In this document: in pieces, positions 1-6,993 of the stretch
Layout: every line of letters starts with the position of its first letter
Position numbering within the stretch: the stretch's first letter is position 1
Assembly: GCA_002372815.1 (NCBI GenBank)
Contig: DFIR01000029.1
Span: 1 to 12,409, forward strand
Direction: 5' to 3'
Origin: Lachnospiraceae bacterium UBA3692
Lineage (GTDB): Bacteria; Bacillota; Clostridia; Lachnospirales; Lachnospiraceae
DNA length: 12,409 nucleotides
The notes under the pieces: model-generated
The model's database searches: none
Seen by the model: only the letters and a program-made list of their open reading frames with translations
What the model was told of the DNA's origin: nothing
Program-made: the position numbers and the translations under genes

Positions 1-48
1 CCGGTCTGCTGTCTTCGCTTTGTTTTCCTCAGCGGCGACAACTTCTAC

Positions 49-77
49 AAAATATCACAGCGTTTCGGCTCTGTCAA
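49..77 (-). promoter_or_regulatory. Sigma-A promoter reading out of the left edge
   Basis: On the minus strand a perfect -35 TTGACA (72-77) is followed, after exactly 17 bases, by a -10 TATTTT (49-54). Transcription would start near position 42 and leave the window to the left. The A/T-rich block just upstream and the neighbouring tRNA genes fit a stable-RNA promoter such as that of an rRNA operon. The target gene itself lies outside the window, so its identity is inferred. Confidence 0.72.
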
Positions 78-110
78 CAACTTTTTCAAAGAACTTTTTA
101 AAAAGTTTCT
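78..110 (-). promoter_or_regulatory. A/T-rich UP-like element with a 16-bp palindrome
   Basis: Directly upstream of the left-edge -35 box lies a block made almost only of A and T tracts. It contains the perfect palindrome AACTTTTTAAAAAGTT (92-107). Position and composition match UP elements, which contact the RNA polymerase alpha C-terminal domain at rRNA promoters. The palindrome could instead be a weak hairpin, but it sits upstream of a strong promoter, so the UP role is preferred. Confidence 0.5.
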
Positions 111-141
111 TCAGCACCGATCCCCGGTGATTTCAGGGAAC

Positions 142-190
142 AAAAAAATGAAACGAACCTCATCTGTAGATCACGTCGGTTCATTTCATC
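142..190 (-). terminator. Rho-independent terminator of the serine tRNA unit
   Basis: The arms 148-159 and 178-189 pair over 12 positions. The single mismatch on the plus strand (c154 with a183) becomes a G-U wobble in minus-strand RNA, so the stem is continuous only in that direction. It is followed by a run of seven T on the minus strand (148 to 142). The 18-base loop contains a small internal dyad, ATCT-gt-AGAT. It starts about 10 bases after the 3' end of tRNA-Ser(GGA). Confidence 0.88.
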
Positions 191-198
191 TTTTTGAG

Positions 199-287
199 TG
201 GAGAAAGAGGGATTTGAACCCTCGCGCCGGTTCTCCCGACCTACTCCCTTTCCAGGGGAGCCCCTTCGGCCTCTTGGGTATTTCTCC
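199..287 (-). tRNA. tRNA-Ser(GGA)
   Basis: An 89-nt class II tRNA that reads UCC and UCU serine codons. The acceptor stem pairs GGAGAAA with TTTCTCC. The D stem is CCC/GGG, the anticodon stem CTCCC/GGGAG encloses the loop CTGGAAA (anticodon complement at 251-253), a 5-bp extra arm is present as expected for serine, and the T arm is GAGGG-TTCAAAT-CCCTC. CCA is not encoded. The base after the acceptor stem (discriminator 73) is A rather than the G usual in bacterial serine tRNAs. It lies downstream of tRNA-Ser(UGA) in the same transcript and is followed by the terminator. Confidence 0.96.
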
Positions 288-347
288 GAGCAGACACCGA
301 ATGTGGTTCTGTATTCTATTCTTATATACATCCCGTGAGGAATGCAG

Positions 348-433
348 CGGAGAGGATGGGATTCGAACCCATGTGCCCGTTAGGACAAACGGTTTTCAAG
401 ACCGCCTCGTTATGACCGCTTCGATACCTCTCC
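348..433 (-). tRNA. tRNA-Ser(UGA)
   Basis: An 86-nt class II tRNA that reads UCA and other UCN codons by wobble. The acceptor stem pairs GGAGAGG with CCTCTCC, and the discriminator base is G as usual for serine. The D stem is TCG/CGA, the anticodon loop is CTTGAAA (anticodon complement at 396-398), the extra arm is GTCC-TAAC-GGGC, and the T arm is ATGGG-TTCGAAT-CCCAT. CCA is not encoded: the G is followed by CTG. It is the first gene of a two-tRNA transcript. Confidence 0.96.
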
Positions 434-496
434 ATCAGGTTCGACCCGCTCGACTGGAGGCTTATCAGCATCGCATCTCTCGCGCGAACATATGCT

Positions 497-525
497 ATCT
501 TAGCAGAACCCCTTTAAGGTGTCAA
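497..525 (-). promoter_or_regulatory. Promoter of the serine tRNA unit
   Basis: The -35 TTGACA (520-525) and -10 TAAGAT (497-502) are separated by exactly 17 bases on the minus strand. The -35 lies inside a small dyad, AGGTGT-TG-ACACCT. Upstream (about 530-560) is an A/T-rich block with a repeated TTGCAAAA unit that resembles an UP element. The start site should be near 490, about 57 nt before the first tRNA. No clear terminator was seen between metK (stop at 618) and this promoter, so some metK read-through into the tRNAs is possible. Confidence 0.85.
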
Positions 526-617
526 CACCTTTTTGCAATTAATTTTGCAATTTATTTTACGTTCATTTCATTCCATTTTTTGGACATGCAGACCCGGACA
601 TTCGTGCCGCCGCAGGG

Positions 618-1823
618 TCAGTCCCGGACGATCTGCTCCAGTTCCGCCCGGAGCTCCTCCACCTTATCCAGCTGCTCCCAAGGCAGCTCGACATCCGTGC
701 GCCCGAAGTGCCCGTAAGCGGCGGTCGGACGGTAGATGGGCCTGCGGAGATCCAGCATCCGGATGATCCCGGCCGGACGGAGATCGAAGTGTCTGCGGAT
801 CACCTCCGCGATCTTCTCTTCCGCCACTCTGCCTGTGCCGAATGTCTCCACCATGATGGAAGTGGGCTCCGCGACACCGATGGCATAGGAGACCTGGATC
901 TCCAGCCTGTCCGCATAGCCTGCCGCGACCAGGTTCTTGGCCGCATAGCGGATCGCGTAGGTAGCACTCCGGTCCACTTTCGTGCAGTCCTTGCCGGAGA
1001 ATGCGCCGCCGCCGTGGCGTGCCATGCCCCCGTAAGTGTCCACGATGATCTTGCGGCCGGTCAGTCCGCTGTCCCCGTGGGGACCGCCGATGACAAAACG
1101 GCCGGTAGGATTGATATAGATGCGCGTATCCGGGCGCAGCAGCTCCTTCGGGAGGACCACGTCGATCACTTCCCTGCGGATGTCCTCATGCAGCTGCTCC
1201 TGCGAGATCTCCTCCGCGTGCTGGGTCGACAGCACGACTGCCGTGATCCCCTGCGGCTTCCCGTCCTCGCCGTATGCCACGGACACCTGGGACTTGCCGT
1301 CCGGCCGCAGATAGGGAAGCGTCCCGTCCTTGCGGACCTGCGCGAGGCGGCGCGTCAGTCTGTGCGCGAGCGCGATCGGGTAAGGCATGAATTCCGGGGT
1401 CTCGTTGGACGCGTATCCGAACATCATCCCCTGGTCTCCGGCGCCGATCGCCTCGATCTCCGCCTCACTCATGCTGTTCTCGCGGGCCTCGAGCGCGCGG
1501 TCGACACCCATGGCGATGTCCGGGGACTGCCGGTCGATCTTCACCATGATGTCGCAGGAATCCGCGTCGAAACCCATGGCGGCATCTGTGTAGCCGATCT
1601 CCCGGATGGTCTTCCGCACGATCTTCTCGTAGTTGATCTGCGCCTTCGTCGTGATCTCTCCGCACAGGAGGACGAAGCCGGTGGAGGCGCACGTCTCGCA
1701 GGCCACCCTGCTCATGGGATCCTGCGCGAGGCAGGCGTCGAGCACCGCGTCCGAGATCGCGTCGCAGACCTTGTCGGGATGTCCCTCTGTAACAGATTCC
1801 GATGTAAAGATGTGATGAGACAT
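618..1823 (-). CDS. metK: S-adenosylmethionine synthetase (methionine adenosyltransferase)
   Basis: Makes S-adenosylmethionine from methionine and ATP, releasing phosphate and pyrophosphate. It is a cytosolic tetramer needing Mg2+ and K+ in this family, and supplies the cell's methyl donor. The 401-residue product is of normal full length. Visible family motifs are GHPDK (residues 14-18), the ATP-site hexapeptide GAGDQG (127-132), IGGPHGDSGLTGRK (245-258), the phosphate loop GGGAFSGKD (271-279), and the C-terminal TAAYGHFGR (367-375). The ATG at 1823 is preceded by a good AAGGAG site and begins the canonical N-terminus (SHHIFTSES). The gene is monocistronic with its own promoter near 1909-1938 and a structured leader of about 80 nt. 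Its SAM also feeds radical SAM enzymes such as ScfB at the other end of this window. Confidence 0.98.
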   Translation of the reverse strand: MSHHIFTSESVTEGHPDKVCDAISDAVLDACLAQDPMSRVACETCASTGFVLLCGEITTKAQINYEKIVRKTIREIGYTDAAMGFDADSCDIMVKIDRQSPDIAMGVDRALEARENSMSEAEIEAIGAGDQGMMFGYASNETPEFMPYPIALAHRLTRRLAQVRKDGTLPYLRPDGKSQVSVAYGEDGKPQGITAVVLSTQHAEEISQEQLHEDIRREVIDVVLPKELLRPDTRIYINPTGRFVIGGPHGDSGLTGRKIIVDTYGGMARHGGGAFSGKDCTKVDRSATYAIRYAAKNLVAAGYADRLEIQVSYAIGVAEPTSIMVETFGTGRVAEEKIAEVIRRHFDLRPAGIIRMLDLRRPIYRPTAAYGHFGRTDVELPWEQLDKVEELRAELEQIVRD

Positions 1824-1915
1824 ATATCTCCTTCTTTATATGAAAGTATGTAAGATCTATCCGCCGCACAGGCATCGGAATCTCGCCTGTACGTTATGAT
1901 TGCGTACCATCTTAC
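1821..1915 (-). other. Structured leader of metK (candidate cis-regulatory RNA)
   Basis: The minus-strand leader has several complementary segments. GTACG (1903-1907) pairs with CGTAC (1889-1893). ACAGGC (1885-1890) pairs with GCCTGT (1868-1873); the two hairpins share two bases, so they compete. CATATA (1837-1842) pairs with TATATG (1821-1826), putting the AAGGAG site in the loop and the start codon in the stem. An outer pair, GTAAGAT (1909-1915) with ATCTTAC (1850-1856), would close a three-way junction, but its upstream arm coincides with the predicted -10 box and may not be transcribed. It does not match the SAM-I consensus as far as I can tell. A regulatory function is inference. Confidence 0.35.
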
Positions 1916-1938
1916 AATAGGAACTCCTTTTCTGTCAA
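1909..1938 (-). promoter_or_regulatory. metK promoter
   Basis: On the minus strand a perfect -35 TTGACA (1933-1938) is followed after 18 bases by -10 TAAGAT (1909-1914), the same -10 hexamer as the serine tRNA promoter. The start site would be near 1902, about 80 nt before the metK ATG. Confidence 0.75.
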
Positions 1939-2069
1939 TGATCCCCTGCAGCACAGATCGGATTCCGCTTTCTTTTCCCGTGAGAATGCTGTAAAGTACT
2001 ACTAGGATAAACCGGGCGCGGCCTCCGGCGCCGTTCCCGGGATCATAAAATCTCTGCAGGAATCAGATC

Positions 2070-2435
2070 ATGGACAAGACTTATCACCGCATACAGCAGG
2101 CGCGGCTCGCCGTCTATCTCGGCACCGCCTCGATCATCTTCACCTTCTTCATGCCGGTCATCATGCCGTATGTCCTCGGCTCGGTCGCGATCGTCTTCGC
2201 GATCCTGTCCAAAGGGCCGGAGGACCGGATGTCCTCCCGCGCCTGCAAGGCCTGTGTCCTGGCCTCGGTCGGCCTGGCGCTGAACACGGCGATGATCCTG
2301 ATCTCCGTCAAGACGATGGCGGACGCCGCGGCGGACCCGGTGCGCTGGAAACAGCTCAACGACATGGTCTATCGCATGAACGGCTACACGCTCGACGAAG
2401 TTCTCTCACAGCTCCGCTCCTCTCTTCCCTTTTGA
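2070..2435 (+). CDS. Small multi-pass membrane protein of unknown function
   Basis: A 121-residue protein with three hydrophobic stretches (about residues 13-28, 29-48 and 62-81), a short charged loop between the second and third (GPEDRMSSRACK), and a polar C-terminal tail of about 40 residues. The general layout resembles small DUF4190-type membrane proteins, but I cannot assign the family with certainty. The start ATG has only a modest ribosome site (GCAGGA about 8 bases upstream). The next gene, also a membrane protein, begins 9 bases after the stop on the same strand, so the two are very likely co-transcribed and may act together at the membrane. No convincing promoter hexamers were found upstream, where the DNA is GC-rich and has several short inverted repeats. 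Confidence 0.75.
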   Translation: MDKTYHRIQQARLAVYLGTASIIFTFFMPVIMPYVLGSVAIVFAILSKGPEDRMSSRACKACVLASVGLALNTAMILISVKTMADAAADPVRWKQLNDMVYRMNGYTLDEVLSQLRSSLPF

Positions 2436-2444
2436 TGGTGCGCC

Positions 2445-3167
2445 ATGTATTCTCACCGATCCATCCGACAATTAAAAGCAGACGCAAGAAACGCGCTGCC
2501 GGGACGTCTCAGCGGCGCTGTCAGCTGTGTGCTCCTGTATACCCTCGCCAGCCTGTCCCTCGGCAGGCTTCCCGCGGATCTCGCCCCTTCGCGGACGGTC
2601 CCCGGCCTGCTCCTCTACTGCCTGCTCACATACGCCGCGGAGATCCTGCTGCGCATGGTGGCCATCGGGATGCATCTCCGGTTCCTGAAGTACCGGTTCG
2701 ACCTTCCCGCGGCGCGCGGGGACCTGGGCGTCGCCTTTCGCGGAGACGTCGACCGCGCCGTGCGGCTGTGCGGTCTCAGGGCGCTGTTCTCCCTCGCCTG
2801 CATGCTGCCTTCCGTGCTGTGCGCATGGTTTCTTCCCGGAGAGGGAGACACCTCCCGGGCGCTGCTCTATTATCTGCTGTTCTTCGCCGGTATCCTTGGA
2901 CGTTTTCTGTTCTCCGTGCTCTACTTCGGCGCCGACCAGCTGTTCCTGGAATTCCAGGAGCCGTCCGCGCTGCGGCTGCTCCGCACCGCCAGGCATCTGA
3001 CCCGCGGAAGCAGGATCCGGCTCCTCCTCTTCTATCTGAGCTACGTGCCGCTGCACCTTCTGGGACTCCTCTCCCTCGGCGCGGCAGAGCCCTGGATCCT
3101 CTCCTACGTGCACGCCGGCGAGGCCGCCTTCTATGCGGACCTCATGGAAGCAAGGAAGAAGTCCTGA
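2445..3167 (+). CDS. DUF975 family integral membrane protein
   Basis: A 240-residue protein with about five membrane segments (roughly residues 22-40, 53-75, 108-129, 139-163 and 190-212). The N-terminus (SIRQLKADARNALPGR) and the C-terminal pattern ending in a short AAFYADLM block (227-234) match the DUF975 family of Firmicutes, whose members have no established biochemical function. The ATG at 2445 lies 9 bases after the stop of the preceding membrane protein and has no good ribosome site of its own, so translational coupling is likely. The gene ends at an intrinsic terminator shared with the converging clpX. Family assignment is from recalled sequence pattern; function is unknown. Confidence 0.82.
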   Translation: MYSHRSIRQLKADARNALPGRLSGAVSCVLLYTLASLSLGRLPADLAPSRTVPGLLLYCLLTYAAEILLRMVAIGMHLRFLKYRFDLPAARGDLGVAFRGDVDRAVRLCGLRALFSLACMLPSVLCAWFLPGEGDTSRALLYYLLFFAGILGRFLFSVLYFGADQLFLEFQEPSALRLLRTARHLTRGSRIRLLLFYLSYVPLHLLGLLSLGAAEPWILSYVHAGEAAFYADLMEARKKS

Positions 3168-3181
3168 ACCGCTCCCGATCG

Positions 3182-3226
3182 AAAAAAATGCCCGACAGCA
3201 TCGCGCTGCGGGCATTTTCTTTATTT
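3182..3226. terminator. Bidirectional intrinsic terminator
   Basis: The arms AAAATGCCCG (3185-3194) and CGGGCATTTT (3209-3218) form a 10-bp stem, with an inner CAGC/GCTG extension. A T-rich tract follows on the plus strand, and the minus strand ends in a run of T from the seven A at 3182-3188. It lies between two converging genes, the DUF975 gene on the plus strand and clpX on the minus strand, and overlaps the clpX stop codon. Confidence 0.92.
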
Positions 3227-4852
3227 TGCAGGATCCGGCTGCTGCGCCTGTGCGGGTGCCGCCAGCAGGGGCGTCTCCGGCCGGTCGGTGCGGATCCCGA
3301 TCTGCGGGCCGCCGCGGCCTTCGACATAGGCGCGCGTGATCGTCACGGTGCCGATATTCTCGTCCTTGGGGATCTCATACATGATGTCCAGCATAAAGTC
3401 CTCGATCACCGAGCGGAGGGCTCTCGCGCCGGTATCCCTCTGCAGCGCCTTCTCCGCGATCGCGTACAGAGCGTCGTCCTCAAAGCGCAGGTCCACTTCG
3501 TCCAGGGCCAGCAGCTTCTGGTACTGCTTCAGGATCGCGTTCCGGGGTTCCTTCAGAATCTGCACGAGCATGTCGACGCCCAGGCCCTGCATCGTGCAGA
3601 CGATCGGCAGACGGCCCAGGAATTCCGGGATCATGCCGAACTTCTTCAGATCATCCCCGGTCACATAGCGGAGAATGTCCTTCTCCCGGTCATATTTGTC
3701 CCGCAGCTCCGCGGAGAATCCGATGGAAGTCTGCTTCCGCAGGCGCTCCCGGATGATGCTGTCCAGGTCCGGAAACGCGCCGCCGCAGATGAACAGGATA
3801 TTGCGGGTATTCACGGTCGTCATGGGCACCATGGCATTCTTGCTGCCGGCGCCGACAGGCACTTCGACCTCCGCGCCTTCCAGCAGCTTCAGCATCCCCT
3901 GCTGCACGGATTCGCCGCTGACGTCGCGGGAGTTGAAATTCTTCTTCTTCGCGATCTTGTCGATCTCGTCGACGAATACAATGCCGGTCTCGCAGCGGTC
4001 CACATCATTGTCCGCCGCCGCCAGCAGTTTGGAGATCACGCTCTCGATATCGTCGCCGATGTAGCCCGCTTCGGTCAGACTCGTCGCGTCCGCGATGGCG
4101 AGCGGCACGTCGAGCAGTCTCGCCAGCGTGCGCACGATATAGGTCTTGCCGCAGCCGGTGGGACCCAGGAGCAGAATGTTGGACTTTTCGATCTCGATGT
4201 CGTCCATGGTTCCCGTCCGGACCCGCTTGTAGTGATTGTAGGCGGCCACGGAGATCACCTTCTTCGCGTGCTCCTGCCCGATCACATACTTGTCCAGCTC
4301 CTCCTTGATCCGGTGGGGCGCCGGGATATTGTCGATGGAGAAGACCGGCGGAGGTCCCTCCTTCTTCTTCTTTTTGACCTGCGGTCGCGGGCCGCCGAAG
4401 CCGCCGAGTCCGCCGAAGATATCCCCGAGATTCAGGAAGCTGATCTTGGGACCGCTGTCCTTCCCGTCCTCTTCCTTCTCCTCCGGGGACTCCTCTTCCG
4501 TCTCTTCGACCGTCACTTCCTGCGCCGGGGCGGCAGGGATGACGCCGCTCTGCGTCTCCTCCTCCGCCTTGCTGCCGGACGTGTCCGCGTCCGCAGGCGC
4601 GGGCGTCTGCGTTCCGCCGGCATTCTGCCCGGTGAAAGAGCGCAGAAGCTCCTGCATCTGGCTGCCCGCCGGGAAGAACTGCTCCATCATGCCGGACAGG
4701 TCCATTTTGCTGGCGCTGTCCATGGATCTGCGCATGCAGTCCTGGCACAACTTCATACCGCCGGGGAGATGAAACATCTCCCCGGCGTCGCGATCGGATC
4801 TTCCGCACATCATGCAGTATTCGATAACATTGTCGTCTTTACGGTCACTCAT
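3221..4852 (-). CDS. clpX: Divergent ClpX-type AAA+ unfoldase with a long acidic linker
   Basis: An ATP-dependent unfoldase expected to feed substrates to the ClpP peptidase in the cytosol. At 543 residues it is over 100 longer than typical ClpX (about 420). A CxxC...CxxC zinc module (C13, C16, C36, C39) is followed by a linker (about 50-165) rich in Glu, Ala and Pro, ending in a Gly-rich stretch and five Lys. Core motifs are present: Walker A GPTGCGKT (230-237), pore loop GYIGDD (263-268, usually GYVGED), Walker B IVFVDE (291-296), ClpP-docking loop IGF (377-379), arginine finger in EFLGRLP (410-416) and sensor-2 GAR (475-477). The substrate-recognition RKH motif expected near 336-343 is absent. 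The ATG has GAGGA 9 bases upstream. The gene starts 49 bases after htrA with no terminator between, so co-transcription is likely. It is probably a second, specialised ClpX. Confidence 0.9.
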   Translation of the reverse strand: MSDRKDDNVIEYCMMCGRSDRDAGEMFHLPGGMKLCQDCMRRSMDSASKMDLSGMMEQFFPAGSQMQELLRSFTGQNAGGTQTPAPADADTSGSKAEEETQSGVIPAAPAQEVTVEETEEESPEEKEEDGKDSGPKISFLNLGDIFGGLGGFGGPRPQVKKKKKEGPPPVFSIDNIPAPHRIKEELDKYVIGQEHAKKVISVAAYNHYKRVRTGTMDDIEIEKSNILLLGPTGCGKTYIVRTLARLLDVPLAIADATSLTEAGYIGDDIESVISKLLAAADNDVDRCETGIVFVDEIDKIAKKKNFNSRDVSGESVQQGMLKLLEGAEVEVPVGAGSKNAMVPMTTVNTRNILFICGGAFPDLDSIIRERLRKQTSIGFSAELRDKYDREKDILRYVTGDDLKKFGMIPEFLGRLPIVCTMQGLGVDMLVQILKEPRNAILKQYQKLLALDEVDLRFEDDALYAIAEKALQRDTGARALRSVIEDFMLDIMYEIPKDENIGTVTITRAYVEGRGGPQIGIRTDRPETPLLAAPAQAQQPDPAK

Positions 4853-4901
4853 ATAGCTGTATCCTCAGCACAGACGCGCCTGCTGTTCCGGAATCCGCCG
4901 C

Positions 4902-6854
4902 TCAGCGGCCGCCTTCCTCGTCTTCACCCGATTCGAAAGGCCATCCGAAGAGCCCGTTGCCGCCCTGCTGCCAGTCACTGCCGAAATCCGGCCTCTGGCC
5001 GCCCTGCGGATCCTGCTGTTCCTGCTGGGCGCTGCCCTGTGTATCCTGCTCCTGGGTCGTCAGGATGTCCTGGGTCCCCAGTGTCACTTCCATTGTGGTC
5101 TGCTCGTAGGAGCCGTCCTGTCCCTGTCTCGCTACCGTGAGCTGCACGCTGCTGCCGGCCTCATAGTATGTGAGCTGTTTCTTGAGGGACTCCATGGAGG
5201 TCACGGCTGTCCCGTTGATCTCTGTGATGATGTCGCCCTTCTGGAGCTCGGAACCGGATGCCGCTCCGCCGTCCAGCACTTCCGCCACATAGACGCCGGC
5301 AGGCATGCTGTAGAACTGCTGTGCCTCGGTGCTGACCGTCGCGCCGCTGATCCCCAGCGTCCCCTGCTGACCGTCCGCGACTTTTCTGCGCGTCTCCTGT
5401 TTCATCAGTTCTTCGATGATCGGCTGTGCATCGGAGATCGGGATCGCAAATCCCATGCCTTCGACGGTGGAGCCGCCGATCTTGCTCGAATTGATGCCGA
5501 TGACCTCTCCGTTCATGTTGACGAGCGCGCCGCCGGAATTGCCCGGATTGATCGCCGCGTCTGTCTGAATGAAAGTGCCGGTGATCCCATCCTCGGACGT
5601 GATCTGTCTGTTGACGGCGCTGACGATGCCGCTCGTCACGGACTGTCCGTACCCGAGTGCGTTGCCGATCGCGACAGCTGCCTGTCCGACCTTCAGCGTC
5701 TCGCTGCTGCCGAGTGTCGCGATGGCGATCTCCTGCGTGGTCTCATCGTCGATATCCGCGAGATTCACCGCGATCACTGCCAGGTCATGCGTCGCATCTG
5801 TCCCCTTGACGTTGGCCTCGATCTCCGTATCGTTGATAAAACGGACGCTCAGGCTCTCCGCATTCTCCACGACATGGTTGTTCGTGGCGATCAGCAGTTC
5901 CTTATCTGTCGAGGCGATGATGATGCCGGATCCTGTCGAAGTGGCCTCCTGCCGGTAGGCCTGTCCGAAATAGTAGGACTCCGCGATATAGGAATTGTAG
6001 ACCGAGACGATCGAAGGCATCACAGAAGCCGCGACTTCACTGATATCCGTGGACGGATTCTCGCCGCTGCCGGTGACGAACTGCGGATCCACCGCCTGGG
6101 CCTGCTCCGAAGCGGAGCTATCCTCCTCCTGCTGTTCGTCTCCTGCTGTTTCCGGAGTCCTGTCCTTCTTCTCCTCCTCGCCGCTTCCGCTGTCCTTCTC
6201 CGCCTGCTGAACAGATGCGGAGCTCTTCATCAGCGTGCCGGCGCCCCAGGCGCCTGCTCCTGTACACAGTCCGAAGATGACTGCCAGCAAAACAGCGAAG
6301 ACGGCCTTGCTCTTCGAACCGCGCCGCTTCTCCTTCGTACGGCTGTCATCCGTATAGCGAAGGCTGCCGGAACCGCCTCCGGCGTATTCATGGGATCTCC
6401 CCTCTTCACCGCCGGAATATCTGTCGTAGTACTCGTGTCCCGAGGAGTAGCGGTAGCTGCCGTTGCCTGTCGCGGCGGCGTTCTTCTCCTGCGCAGGCTC
6501 TGCGGCCGCGGGAGCGCTCTCTTCCGGTTCCCGCACTTCCGCCTCTGCCGCATGCCCGGCGGCTGCATCCAGCAGCGGATCGTCGTCATCGAACATCGGC
6601 GTATACTGCGGCTCCTCTGCCGGGCTGACAGTCTCCGCGGTTTCCGCAGGTTCTGCAGTCTCCGCGGACTCTGCGTTTAAAGCATTCTCTGCGGTTTCTG
6701 TCAGATCTGCCGGCTCTTCACTGACCGGTGCGGCAGCTTCCGCGGGCCCGTAAGACTCCGCGAAAGTATTCTCCTCCTCGACAGGAGCCTTCGGCTCCAG
6801 CGATCCCGCCGGCTCCCAGAACGCGTTGTATCTGTTATCTCTCTCATCTGCCAT
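4902..6854 (-). CDS. htrA: HtrA/DegP-like membrane-anchored serine protease with a PDZ domain
   Basis: An extracytoplasmic quality-control protease of the S1C family. The 650-residue protein has a 180-residue disordered cytosolic N-terminus rich in Ala, Glu, Pro and Thr, one membrane anchor (about 184-206), an acidic linker (about 215-260), a trypsin-like domain (about 268-485) with catalytic H327 (NNHVV), D357 (THDLAV) and S440 (NPGNSGG), and one PDZ domain (about 498-592). The tail is Gln/Gly-rich and acidic. The basic run KEKRRGSKSK before the anchor predicts the N-terminus stays inside. The ATG has AAGGAAGG 11 bases upstream. The cytosolic part is unusually long for HtrA and could bind cytosolic partners. 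clpX follows 49 bases downstream on the same strand, pairing envelope and cytosolic proteolysis. Confidence 0.95.
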   Translation of the reverse strand: MADERDNRYNAFWEPAGSLEPKAPVEEENTFAESYGPAEAAAPVSEEPADLTETAENALNAESAETAEPAETAETVSPAEEPQYTPMFDDDDPLLDAAAGHAAEAEVREPEESAPAAAEPAQEKNAAATGNGSYRYSSGHEYYDRYSGGEEGRSHEYAGGGSGSLRYTDDSRTKEKRRGSKSKAVFAVLLAVIFGLCTGAGAWGAGTLMKSSASVQQAEKDSGSGEEEKKDRTPETAGDEQQEEDSSASEQAQAVDPQFVTGSGENPSTDISEVAASVMPSIVSVYNSYIAESYYFGQAYRQEATSTGSGIIIASTDKELLIATNNHVVENAESLSVRFINDTEIEANVKGTDATHDLAVIAVNLADIDDETTQEIAIATLGSSETLKVGQAAVAIGNALGYGQSVTSGIVSAVNRQITSEDGITGTFIQTDAAINPGNSGGALVNMNGEVIGINSSKIGGSTVEGMGFAIPISDAQPIIEELMKQETRRKVADGQQGTLGISGATVSTEAQQFYSMPAGVYVAEVLDGGAASGSELQKGDIITEINGTAVTSMESLKKQLTYYEAGSSVQLTVARQGQDGSYEQTTMEVTLGTQDILTTQEQDTQGSAQQEQQDPQGGQRPDFGSDWQQGGNGLFGWPFESGEDEEGGR

Positions 6855-6919
6855 GATGTGTGCGACCTTCCTTTCCCAGCATCGCGGACAGCAGTGCTGT
6901 TCCTCTCTTACACATCGAC

Positions 6920-6953
6920 AGTATAGAGGCTAAATGTGTTCAATTTGTGAAAC
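6920..6953 (-). promoter_or_regulatory. Likely htrA promoter with a possible operator
   Basis: A near-consensus -10 TATACT (6920-6925) lies upstream of htrA on the minus strand, but the -35 at the expected distance is poor. Instead, a 16-bp imperfect dyad, GTTTCA-CAAA-TTGAAC (6938-6953), overlaps that region. This arrangement is typical of promoters that depend on or are controlled by a bound regulator. No CIRCE (HrcA) or CtsR-type repeat is seen. The operator is inference. Confidence 0.4.
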
Positions 6954-6977
6954 AAAGTTGTCTTTTCTGTTATAGGT

Positions 6978-6991
6978 TCCGGGAGACCGGA
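6978..6991 (-). terminator. Weak hairpin after the trpS operon
   Basis: A 5-bp stem TCCGG-TCTC-CCGGA lies across and just after the stop of the 89-residue gene. It has no T-tract, so it is at best a weak or factor-dependent end point for the operon before the htrA promoter. Confidence 0.2.
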
Positions 6992-6993
6992 GG

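Noticed and set aside
708..1853. A 381-codon plus-strand open frame antisense to metK
   Set aside because: metK is unmistakable on the other strand and this frame shows no known motif.
4853..4901. Terminator or separate promoter between htrA and clpX
   Set aside because: No stable stem with a T-tract and no paired -35/-10 hexamers are present in the 49 bases.
2432..5140. A 902-codon open frame on the plus strand running across the DUF975 gene and clpX
   Set aside because: It is a shadow of GC-rich codon use: it lies over clear DUF975, clpX and htrA frames, has Arg-, Leu- and Pro-rich low-complexity translation and no recognisable domain.
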